Assembly: GCA_900318975.1 (NCBI GenBank)
Contig: ONMY01000166.1
Coordinates: 1 to 8,737 of the forward strand
DNA from: an uncultured Bacillota bacterium
GTDB taxonomy: Bacteria; Bacillota_I; Bacilli_A; Izemoplasmatales; UBA1188
Length of the DNA stretch: 8,737 nt
Reading direction: 5' to 3'
In this document: positions 1 to 6,508 of the stretch, piece after piece
How the letters are laid out: each line of letters opens with the position of its first letter
Position numbering within the stretch: position 1 is the first letter of the stretch
Translations under genes and position numbers: made by a program
The notes under the pieces: generated by a model
The model's database searches: none
Seen by the model: only the letters and a program-made list of their open reading frames with translations
What the model was told of the DNA's origin: nothing

Positions 1-454
1 GTTTAGAAAGCGCAAGAACATAACCTCTTGTTTTATAACTTTCACCAACAGCACCATTAAGAACATCTCCAATTGTGAATACTTGTTCTTTCTCTTTTGC
101 TTTTATAGTGACTCTTACTCTATATGTCTTAGTTTCAGCATCACTAGTTAGTATACATGTTAAATAAACATCAGTGTCTGTCTCAGGACGAACAATATGA
201 CCATTGTTATCAATGATATTCTTGTTGTCTGATTCCCACTTAACGGTAACACTACCAAATTTAGTAGGAAGAGTAATATCTTCTGTAAGTGCTGATTTTG
301 GAATTTGTGATTCAACATTTAAGAAAACATTGTCTAAATCGACTTCAACATGAACTGTACCGCCACCAGTATCAACAGTGTTAACAATTCCACACCCTGT
401 TACTGTGAGTGATAGTACGATCATGAGAAATAATGTAAATAATTTCTTTCCCAT
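1..454 (-). CDS. Surface lipoprotein with atypical bacterial Ig-like domain, C-terminus beyond window
   Basis: This is a partial gene: 151 codons are visible from the ATG at 454 and the frame stays open to the window edge. The N-terminus is a lipoprotein signal: MGKKLF, a hydrophobic stretch, then the lipobox VTGC with the lipidated Cys at residue 21, so the protein should be anchored on the outer face of the membrane. Residues about 37-120 look like an atypical bacterial Ig-like domain (aBig_2 type): an ITLPT motif, VTVKWESDN, a Gly-His-Ile-Val-Arg-Pro turn and a closing strand with YRVRVTIKA. Residues about 127-150 (FTIGDVLNGAVGESYKTRGY) resemble the start of the OB-fold module that follows such domains in secreted nuclease-like or adhesin-like lipoproteins; this part is inference. 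A Shine-Dalgarno-like AGAGGT lies 5-6 bases before the ATG. The enzymatic or binding role lies in the missing part and cannot be named. Confidence 0.85.
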   Translation of the reverse strand, partial: MGKKLFTLFLMIVLSLTVTGCGIVNTVDTGGGTVHVEVDLDNVFLNVESQIPKSALTEDITLPTKFGSVTVKWESDNKNIIDNNGHIVRPETDTDVYLTCILTSDAETKTYRVRVTIKAKEKEQVFTIGDVLNGAVGESYKTRGYVLALSK

Positions 455-650
455 ACTTGACCTCTTTTCTATTTTTTTTATATTATCCTTTCTTATTATT
501 TCATAATAATCAAATATAATAATGAATTCACCTTCAATTTATCATATTATGTTATTATTTACAATAATATGATACATATTTCGCAATTTATTTTTTATTA
601 TGTGAATTTTATTGAATACCTAAAAATAAAAAAACCATACAAAGTATGGT
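455..650. other. AT-rich intergenic spacer
   Basis: The stretch between the lipoprotein start and the yhaM stop holds no convincing reading frame on either strand. It contains the yhaM terminator (621-652), a small all-A/T palindrome at 493-509 and the longer inverted repeat at 540-574. A promoter for the lipoprotein gene must lie here, but I see no hexamer pair good enough to name. Confidence 0.6.
540..574. repeat. 11-bp inverted repeat upstream of the lipoprotein gene
   Basis: TATCATATTAT (540-550) is repeated as its exact reverse complement ATAATATGATA (564-574), with a 13-base centre. It lies about 85 bases upstream of the lipoprotein ATG at 454. No T-tract typical of a terminator follows on either strand, so an operator or a chance AT-rich palindrome are the options. 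The sequence is seen; any role is unproven. Confidence 0.5.
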
Positions 651-652
651 TT
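621..652 (-). terminator. Rho-independent terminator of the cca-pulA-yhaM unit
   Basis: On the minus strand AAACCATAC, loop TTT and GTATGGTTT form a perfect 9-bp stem, followed directly by TTTTATTTTTA. The stem begins inside the TAA stop codon of yhaM, so the three-gene unit ends here and is separated from the lipoprotein gene downstream. Confidence 0.9.
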
Positions 653-1574
653 ATTTTGAAAGTTTATGTTTATAGAATTTATCCCTATCATTTACATAGA
701 TTTGTTCAGTTAACTCGCCAACTTTAACCTTATTTAAGGCTTCTATTGTTGGTTGAAGTTTAGCATCTGATACATCAACTAAGTGAACGATTAGGGCCTC
801 TATTATTTGTGGGCGTCTTGGAGAACCGTATTCTGGATCTTCATGATGTGATATTACGATATGCTTTAATAGTAGCACTTCTTCTTCATTTTCATAGCCT
901 AAAGAATATGCAGTTTTTTCAATTTCTTGACCAATTAATGATATATGTCCTATTAGTTTTCCTTCGATTGAGTATTCGTTTTCAAATCCTTTTATCTCTT
1001 TAACCTTCATAATATCATGAAGGATTATACCAGATACGACTAAATCCAAATTGATATTTGGATATAATGATTGATAAGCTTTTCCAAGCCTTAAACAGTT
1101 ATATGTATGATAAATTAAGCCACCTTTATATGCGTGATGGAATTTAGTTGCGGCTGGATATGTCATGAATTCATTTTTATATTTATTCACGATTTCAAGG
1201 GTTATATCTTTTAAGATTTTGTTTTCAATTTTTTCGATTGAATCCATGATATATGACATTGATACATTCTCATCAACATCAATAAATCCAAGAATTTTGT
1301 TTTCGATTAATTCTTTTTCTTTTTCACTTAAATTCATATCTTTTAGTGGTGTTATCTCATTTACAAAAATATGAATCTTTGTTTTATATTGTTCGCCAAC
1401 TCCCTTTATATGATAGATTGTTCCTTTTGATACTTCTAAGTCGTATGAAAGACGGATTACGACTTTATCTCCGTTTTCAATACCTAATATTACAGGATAA
1501 GTATCATGACTTGATTTTGTAAAATCAGTGACAATACCATATAAATCATATTCTTCTCTTTCAAATACTATCAT
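651..1574 (-). CDS. yhaM: 3'-5' exoribonuclease YhaM (OB-fold plus HD domain)
   Basis: This 307-residue protein matches the YhaM/CBF1 family in length (about 310) and architecture. An N-terminal OB-fold (residues about 8-75) would bind single-stranded nucleic acid. The HD phosphohydrolase domain (about 140-280) carries the expected metal ligands: His in GGLIYHT (156), the HD pair in GIILHD (186-187), GHI (210), SHHE (242-243) and Asp267 in HLVDVSD. The family also shows the EYGSPRRP motif seen at 248-255. In Bacillus YhaM trims RNA 3' ends in a metal-dependent way and can also act on single-stranded DNA. A TTG start 12 bases upstream is possible in frame, but GGAGG sits 5 bases before the ATG at 1574, which fixes that start. 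The start overlaps the pulA stop as ATGA, so translation is probably coupled to pulA. Confidence 0.93.
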   Translation of the reverse strand: MIVFEREEYDLYGIVTDFTKSSHDTYPVILGIENGDKVVIRLSYDLEVSKGTIYHIKGVGEQYKTKIHIFVNEITPLKDMNLSEKEKELIENKILGFIDVDENVSMSYIMDSIEKIENKILKDITLEIVNKYKNEFMTYPAATKFHHAYKGGLIYHTYNCLRLGKAYQSLYPNINLDLVVSGIILHDIMKVKEIKGFENEYSIEGKLIGHISLIGQEIEKTAYSLGYENEEEVLLLKHIVISHHEDPEYGSPRRPQIIEALIVHLVDVSDAKLQPTIEALNKVKVGELTEQIYVNDRDKFYKHKLSK

Positions 1575-3613
1575 AGCTTCCTCCAAAGAATCATAGTTCC
1601 AATTCCTTCAAGTTCCCTCATCTTTTCACTAAGAGTTAGATTTGAAAGTATGATTTCATAGTTTTTAATAGTAATATTCTCTTTTTCTTTATCTGTCTTA
1701 AAAATGATTAAGAATTCATTTTCTTCATCAGATAATTTATAGAATATTGTGTTTAGATTATTGTATTTTATATCGATTCCATAGTTAATTTCAGTTGGAT
1801 TATCAAACTTAAAAATATCGTATTCTTTTCTAATCTTGATTAAAGCTTTGATAAAGTCTATTGATTCTTTATTTGTGTCGATTAAATTCCAATCAATTCT
1901 ATTTATTGAATCACTTGATTTATATGAATTATCAATCATATTTTTTGTGATATTGAATTCCATTCCTGAATGAATAAATGGAATTCCTTGTGAAAGTAGG
2001 ATGATTGATGATGCAAGAAGGGTTCTTTTCTTTATTTCATCAATTCTTTTATCCTTAAGATTAGACTTCATGTAATCAAATAAAGTCATATTATCATGAC
2101 ATTCACAGTAATTTATTGATTGGTGAGGATATTTAAAGAGGAATCCTTTTTTACAAGATCCTTTAATTACTTCTAATGTATCATACATATTAACGTATTT
2201 ATTCATTGAATAGTGCTTGATAGTTTCTCTGAATTTATCATTAAAGAATGCGATATCAGAAATCACCGATTTATTGTACATATGGGCAAGATTATCATCT
2301 TTATTTGAACCAATCATCTTCCAACCTTCACCATAAATAAGTGCGTTTGGATTACGATCTTTCACGTCTTGTGCGATATCGTTCATTGTTTCAAAATCGA
2401 TTAAACCCATAAGGTCAAATCTAAATCCATCGATGCTATATTCATCTTGCCAGTATTTAACAGATTCAATTATGAATCTTCTGACCATGTTTTTCATAGA
2501 ATTTACATCATTCTTGCAGCCAGAATATTCAGTTCTAATACCATCTTTATATTGATACATATATCCAGGACACATCACTTCAAATGGGAATGTGTCATAG
2601 TTATAGACATGGTTATAGACGACATCCATCACAACTTTTAATCCATTTTTATGGATTACATCTATCATTCTTTTAAGATTATTTATTCTTTCATATGGAT
2701 CAGATGGATTTGATGTAAATGCGCCAGATGGAACATTATAACATACTGGATTATAGCCCCAATTGTATTTAGCTTTTGGTTTATTTTCATCTATTCCACC
2801 AAAGAGAAAGAATGGCATTAATTGAATGTGAGTTATGCCAAGATTTTTTAGATATAAGAAACCAGCTGGATTATTATTTTTAGTTTTTAAAGATTCATCA
2901 GTGAATAATTCATAGGTAGATGATTTTTCGTTTTCTTTAAAAAGTGATGTGAAATCTCTAATTGATGTTTCATAAATAATAGGTGTTTCTTCAAGACTCT
3001 CTACTTGATATTTCATCTTATAGAATTTTTCTTTATCAACGATATAGGCATATTTACCATTTGAATCTGCGCTAATTGCGTATGGGTCTATACATGATTT
3101 TAGTGAGCCATTAACGTTAATATGATATCTATATTTATAACCTTCAAGATCTCTATCAATAATCGCTCTCCAAACACCCTGATTTCGATATTTTAAAGAT
3201 ATGTGTTCCTTTTTTCCTGCTTTAGATATGAGTTCTAGTACTACTTTTTTTGCGGTTGGTGCCCATATTTTAAATTTAGATGTTTCTTTTGAATAGATAC
3301 AACCTAAATCATTTTTCTTATAATAATAAATAGAGTCAAAAAGAGAAGTCCTATGGATCTTCCCCATTTTTAAAAATGATTTATTATTATTTGAATCTAT
3401 TACTTCGTATGATAGTTCGAGTTTTAAATAAGCATCAAAAGTTGTGACTACTTTTTCTTCTATTCCAAGATCAATTCTATCTTTTATTTGAAGATCTATG
3501 ATTTCATCATTTCCAACTAATCTATATGTTCTAAATTCATCATAAATGTTTTTTGGGATGATTAGAGTTATCGAATCAAAACTATCAAGATATGAATAAA
3601 ATGAATCATTCAT
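1571..3613 (-). CDS. pulA: Type I pullulanase (alpha-1,6-glucan debranching enzyme), cytoplasmic
   Basis: The 680-residue protein hydrolyses alpha-1,6 branch points in glycogen, pullulan or limit dextrins. There is no signal peptide, so it should work inside the cell. After an N-terminal region of about 100 residues comes a CBM48-type domain (about 110-185, starting FKIWAPTAKKVV). The GH13 barrel follows with the pullulanase signature YNWGYNP (283-289), VVMDVVYNHV (327-336), GFRFDLMG with the nucleophile Asp400, YGEGW with the acid/base Glu429, and CHDN with Asp507. A C-terminal beta domain ends at 680. Length is close to that of Bacillus AmyX (about 720). The start overlaps the cca stop by 8 bases, with AAAGGAAA about 8 bases upstream as ribosome binding site; the TGA stop overlaps yhaM. 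No other glycogen gene is in the window. Confidence 0.95.
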   Translation of the reverse strand: MNDSFYSYLDSFDSITLIIPKNIYDEFRTYRLVGNDEIIDLQIKDRIDLGIEEKVVTTFDAYLKLELSYEVIDSNNNKSFLKMGKIHRTSLFDSIYYYKKNDLGCIYSKETSKFKIWAPTAKKVVLELISKAGKKEHISLKYRNQGVWRAIIDRDLEGYKYRYHINVNGSLKSCIDPYAISADSNGKYAYIVDKEKFYKMKYQVESLEETPIIYETSIRDFTSLFKENEKSSTYELFTDESLKTKNNNPAGFLYLKNLGITHIQLMPFFLFGGIDENKPKAKYNWGYNPVCYNVPSGAFTSNPSDPYERINNLKRMIDVIHKNGLKVVMDVVYNHVYNYDTFPFEVMCPGYMYQYKDGIRTEYSGCKNDVNSMKNMVRRFIIESVKYWQDEYSIDGFRFDLMGLIDFETMNDIAQDVKDRNPNALIYGEGWKMIGSNKDDNLAHMYNKSVISDIAFFNDKFRETIKHYSMNKYVNMYDTLEVIKGSCKKGFLFKYPHQSINYCECHDNMTLFDYMKSNLKDKRIDEIKKRTLLASSIILLSQGIPFIHSGMEFNITKNMIDNSYKSSDSINRIDWNLIDTNKESIDFIKALIKIRKEYDIFKFDNPTEINYGIDIKYNNLNTIFYKLSDEENEFLIIFKTDKEKENITIKNYEIILSNLTLSEKMRELEGIGTMILWRKL
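1580..1584 (-). promoter_or_regulatory. Shine-Dalgarno site that sets the yhaM start
   Basis: GGAGG on the minus strand lies 5 bases before the ATG at 1574 and inside the last codons of pulA. The alternative TTG at 1586 is immediately upstream of this site and has no ribosome binding site of its own, so the shorter protein is the likely one. Confidence 0.85.
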
Positions 3614-4769
3614 CTAATTTATTTCCTTTTAAGAATTTAGTAATCTTTGCCTTTTTATTTGGGCAATATCCACCCGCAACGGCATCAGTTGCCATATCTA
3701 AGTATTTTTTGATTAGAGGTGAATCATCGAGTTTAAATAGTTTTTTAATATCAAACCCATTGATATCGAGGTCTTTAGCACTTTGAATTGGAAGTTCATC
3801 AATCATCGCTTGAATCTCTTCTTTTGTGTAGATTTCATTATTGAATATTTTCATAATCTTTAATGCGCTATCAATGCATTCCATTGATACATCAAGAAGA
3901 AATCTCTTAGATAGACTTCTATTTTCAAATATCTTAATGTATTCGATTGTTTGAGTAATCTGTTTTATTTCTTTTCTGCTTAAGAGAACTTCTTCAGTCA
4001 CTTCGCCTTTAATATATGATGCAATAGTCGCAAATTCGATTAAATCGATATCATAATAATTTCTATTTAATACTTTTGCGGCTTCATGCATATCTGGATA
4101 TACTTTGAAAAGACCTGCATCAAGCATAATTGGAAGCACTTTTTTAAAATATGGTTCATCGAATGTTTTTGAAAGTTCTGTCCTAACTCTTTCTTTTGAG
4201 ATGAATTTTAAAAGAGGTGTATTTAATTTAATTGCATTCATCGTATTATTCTCTATTGTGAAATCAAGACGTGATGCAAATCTGAATGCTCTAAACACTC
4301 TTAAAGCATCCTCAGATAACCTCTTCATAGGATTTCCAACGGTTCTAATTATTTTGTCTCTAAGATCAATTAAGCCACCAGTATAATCTATTACATTTAA
4401 ATCACTATCGAGACATAGTGAATTGATTGTAAAATCTCTTCTTTTAACATCTTGTTTAAGGGTTTTTGTGACTTTGGTTTCTGGGTGTCTATGATCTTTG
4501 AATTTTTTATCAGATCTATAAGTTGTAACCTCATAGTGGTACCCATCCATTTCGACTGTCACAGTTCTATATTTAGCACTTTGAACAAAAGAATTAGGAA
4601 AAAGTCTTTCCACTTCATCAGGAAGACAATTTGTAGTGATATCTATATCATATGCAGGCATATCTAAAAGGTAGTCTCTAACGAAACCACCAACAATATA
4701 TGCTTCATATTTTTCATCTTCAAATTTCTTAATTACTTTTAAAGCTCCTTCGAGCATTTTATTATCCAT
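3606..4769 (-). CDS. cca: CCA-adding enzyme (tRNA nucleotidyltransferase)
   Basis: This enzyme adds or repairs the 3' CCA end of tRNAs. From the ATG at 4769 it has 387 residues, close to the Bacillus enzyme (397), and no HD domain. Class II nucleotidyltransferase motifs are in order: GGFVRD (27-32), catalytic Asp41 and Asp43 in DIDI, EVTTYR, RRDFTINSL, an IDYTGG...IRTVG segment, LSEDALRVFRAFRFA and SKERVRTEL. One position is unusual: the family's GTV after the flexible loop reads RTV here (Arg68). A poly(A) polymerase is a less likely alternative. Two further in-frame starts exist upstream (TTG 4787, ATG 4784), but a TATAAT lies between them and the ATG at 4769, exactly 6 bases before it, and no Shine-Dalgarno is present. 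I therefore prefer 4769 with leaderless translation. It is the first gene of the unit with pulA and yhaM. Confidence 0.92.
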   Translation of the reverse strand: MDNKMLEGALKVIKKFEDEKYEAYIVGGFVRDYLLDMPAYDIDITTNCLPDEVERLFPNSFVQSAKYRTVTVEMDGYHYEVTTYRSDKKFKDHRHPETKVTKTLKQDVKRRDFTINSLCLDSDLNVIDYTGGLIDLRDKIIRTVGNPMKRLSEDALRVFRAFRFASRLDFTIENNTMNAIKLNTPLLKFISKERVRTELSKTFDEPYFKKVLPIMLDAGLFKVYPDMHEAAKVLNRNYYDIDLIEFATIASYIKGEVTEEVLLSRKEIKQITQTIEYIKIFENRSLSKRFLLDVSMECIDSALKIMKIFNNEIYTKEEIQAMIDELPIQSAKDLDINGFDIKKLFKLDDSPLIKKYLDMATDAVAGGYCPNKKAKITKFLKGNKLDE

Positions 4770-4775
4770 ACTTCT

Positions 4776-4781
4776 ATTATA
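4776..4781 (-). promoter_or_regulatory. -10 box of cca, predicted leaderless transcript
   Basis: A perfect TATAAT on the minus strand is followed by AGAAGT and then the ATG at 4769. Transcription usually starts 6-7 bases after the -10 box, which would be the A of the ATG. No good -35 box is visible at 16-18 bases; the best candidate matches only 3 of 6. Confidence 0.6.
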
Positions 4782-4813
4782 CATCAAGACATCTTTTTTA
4801 TAAATTAAAAAGA

Positions 4814-4822
4814 TGATATAAT
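4814..4822 (+). promoter_or_regulatory. Extended -10 promoter of the YigZ-family gene, predicted leaderless transcript
   Basis: TGATATAAT is a perfect extended -10 element (TGnTATAAT), which can work without a strong -35; the -35 position here is a run of T. Six bases (ATATAA plus the AC before the ATG partly overlapping this AT-rich run) separate TATAAT from the ATG at 4829, precisely bases 4823-4828, so the transcript should begin at or next to the start codon. No Shine-Dalgarno is present. It is divergent from the cca -10 box, 35 bp away. Confidence 0.7.
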
Positions 4823-4828
4823 ATAAAC

Positions 4829-5425
4829 ATGAATTCTATTAAAGATATGGTAATGAATGAAATCGTAATAGAAAAATCTAGGTTTATAACCTATCTTTTT
4901 CCTGTGGAAGATGCGATTAAGGCTAAAGAAATCATTACTGAACTTAATAAAAAATATCAAGATGCAACCCATGTAGTTTATGCGTTTATTACTGAAAATG
5001 ATGTTAGAAGTAATGATAATGGTGAACCAAAAGGTACTGCAGGAATGCCTACACTTGAAGTATTAAGAAAAGAGAATATGATAAATGTCCTTGCGGTAAC
5101 TATTAGATATTTTGGCGGCATTAAACTTGGGGCAGGGGGGCTTGTGAGAGCCTATACTAAAGGTGTATCCGATGCAATGAAGAATGCAGTTATTACCCAT
5201 GAAGAGGAGATCACAGAAATCAGTATAACTACTACATATAAAGATTCATTCTATCTAGATAAAAATTTAAGTCTTTCAAGGAATACTCTAAAAACTTTTG
5301 ATGATAAGGTTACATATAATATTACTCTTCTTAAAAAAGACTTAGAAAAATTTAAAGAATTATTTATTAATCTAAAAGATGAATATGCGTTTAATGTAAT
5401 AGATGAAAGGAAGGAATTCATATGA
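4829..5425 (+). CDS. yigZ: YigZ/IMPACT-family protein (UPF0029 plus DUF1949)
   Basis: The 198-residue protein has the length and order of the bacterial YigZ family (YvyE in Bacillus). The N-terminal UPF0029/IMPACT domain spans about residues 15-120 and shows the family signatures ATHVVYAF (46-53), DNGEPKGTAGMP (63-74) and TIRYFGGIKLGAGGLVRAY (91-109). The C-terminal part (about 125-195) corresponds to the ferredoxin-like DUF1949 domain. Eukaryotic IMPACT regulates Gcn2 through Gcn1; the bacterial role is not settled, with binding to RNA or the ribosome suggested by its fold. The start codon lies 6 bases after a perfect extended -10 box, without a ribosome binding site. The TGA stop overlaps the ATG of the ApbE gene (ATGA), so the two are co-transcribed and probably translationally coupled. 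Confidence 0.9.
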   Translation: MNSIKDMVMNEIVIEKSRFITYLFPVEDAIKAKEIITELNKKYQDATHVVYAFITENDVRSNDNGEPKGTAGMPTLEVLRKENMINVLAVTIRYFGGIKLGAGGLVRAYTKGVSDAMKNAVITHEEEITEISITTTYKDSFYLDKNLSLSRNTLKTFDDKVTYNITLLKKDLEKFKELFINLKDEYAFNVIDERKEFI

Positions 5426-6486
5426 GAAAATTAATATCCTTCCTTCTTCTTATTTTATTATTAGTAACTCTTTCATCTTGCACTACGCTTAAGGAATATA
5501 AAAAACTATCTATCTATTTCTCAACTGAAATGGAGATTACTATTTATTCAAATAATAATATAGATGCTGAAAATGCATTAAAATATGGATTTGATCTATT
5601 TGAAAAATACAATAATCTTACTGATAGATATAATGATTATAGCGGTGTTAAGGGTATTTATTATATCAATCATCATCCAAATGAAGAAATCGAGATAGAT
5701 CTAGATTTATTTAAACTCCTCGAATATTCAATAGAAAAGAGTAAATTAATAGTTGATGATCTAAATAACCCATATTTCACGATAGGAATAGGAAAGCTAT
5801 CAGATATCTATCATCCAATGTTTATAGATTATGAGGGACTTGAGATTCCAGATGGTGTATTCGATAAAGATACAATTAAAAATATGAGCTTTGATACTGA
5901 TGTATCTAAAATTATTTTAAGTGATGTGAATTATACAGTGATGATTCCAGATACTTTATCACTTGATCTTGGCGGAATTGCGAAAGGATATGCAGTAGAA
6001 AAATTAGCTGAATATTATGATGAACACGATATTAAATATATTATCAATGCAGGAGCATCTAATATCATCACAAACTATGGAAATCCAAAAAGAGTAAATA
6101 ATGAATTTATAATTGGTCTTAAAGATCCAAATACTAAGATTGATGAGACAGCAAAAATCTATGGAACATTAAAAGTTCCAAAAAATAAAGCTATAGTTAC
6201 AAGTGGTGATTATCAAAAATATTTTATTTATGAAAATAAGAGATATTCGCATATAATATCTCCTTCTACTCATCTTCCTGCAGATACTGATATTAGATCA
6301 ATTACACTTGTAGTAGATTCAAATAGTTATGGAGATATATTATCAACAACCCTATTTATAATGGGAAGCGAAAAAGCGATAGAATATATTAGTAATACTA
6401 GAAATGTTGAAGGAATAATATATCTAAATAGTGGTGAGATATTCGTGAGTGATGGACTTAAAAGTTCGTTTAAAGAGATAAAATAA
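5422..6486 (+). CDS. apbE: FAD:protein FMN transferase lipoprotein (ApbE family)
   Basis: ApbE-family enzymes take FMN from FAD and attach it covalently to Ser/Thr of surface flavoproteins. The 354-residue protein starts with a lipoprotein signal whose lipobox is LSSC (Cys20), so it acts outside the membrane. The family motifs follow: DLGGIAKGYA (182-191), INAGASNI (208-215), TSGDYQKYF (260-268), the conserved His277 in HIIS, and a GDILSTTLF segment (304-312) whose Asp305 and Thr309 match the Mg-binding pair. The usual HI(I/L)DPxTGxP motif reads HIISPSTHLP; variants of this kind are common in Firmicutes, so activity is still expected. No flavinylation target motif protein is found in the window. 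AAGGAAGG lies 7 bases before the ATG. It overlaps the YigZ-family gene by 4 bases and converges with the Gx/NusG-II gene. Confidence 0.92.
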   Translation: MRKLISFLLLILLLVTLSSCTTLKEYKKLSIYFSTEMEITIYSNNNIDAENALKYGFDLFEKYNNLTDRYNDYSGVKGIYYINHHPNEEIEIDLDLFKLLEYSIEKSKLIVDDLNNPYFTIGIGKLSDIYHPMFIDYEGLEIPDGVFDKDTIKNMSFDTDVSKIILSDVNYTVMIPDTLSLDLGGIAKGYAVEKLAEYYDEHDIKYIINAGASNIITNYGNPKRVNNEFIIGLKDPNTKIDETAKIYGTLKVPKNKAIVTSGDYQKYFIYENKRYSHIISPSTHLPADTDIRSITLVVDSNSYGDILSTTLFIMGSEKAIEYISNTRNVEGIIYLNSGEIFVSDGLKSSFKEIK

Positions 6487-6508
6487 AAGGCACATCAAGT
6501 GCCTTTTT
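6485..6508. terminator. Bidirectional terminator between apbE and the Gx/NusG-II gene
   Basis: AAAAGGCAC (6485-6493), loop ATCAA and GTGCCTTTT (6499-6507) form a perfect 9-bp stem. T-rich tails follow on both strands (TTTTT on plus; TTTTATTTTAT on minus). The hairpin fills the whole 20-bp gap and overlaps both stop codons, so it serves both convergent units. Confidence 0.9.

Noticed and set aside
493..509. Small palindrome TTATTAT-TTC-ATAATAA
   Set aside because: It is entirely A/T in an A/T-rich spacer, so a match this short is expected by chance.
1574..1586. TTG start giving yhaM four more residues
   Set aside because: The GGAGG site lies between this TTG and the ATG at 1574 and is correctly spaced for the ATG, which also makes the ATGA overlap with pulA.
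809..4667. Several plus-strand open frames of 64-93 codons opposite yhaM, pulA and cca
   Set aside because: They lie wholly inside strongly supported genes on the other strand, have no ribosome binding sites or recognisable motifs, and have the Phe/Ile/Ser-rich composition of antisense shadows.
4769..4787. Upstream TTG/ATG starts for cca
   Set aside because: They have no ribosome binding site and the TATAAT lies after them, so a transcript from that promoter would not contain them. They remain possible if another promoter exists.
6238..6290. ApbE motif HIISPSTHLP as evidence of an inactive enzyme
   Set aside because: The His, the Asp305/Thr309 pair and the DLGG motif are intact, and Firmicutes members often vary the Asp and Gly of this motif.
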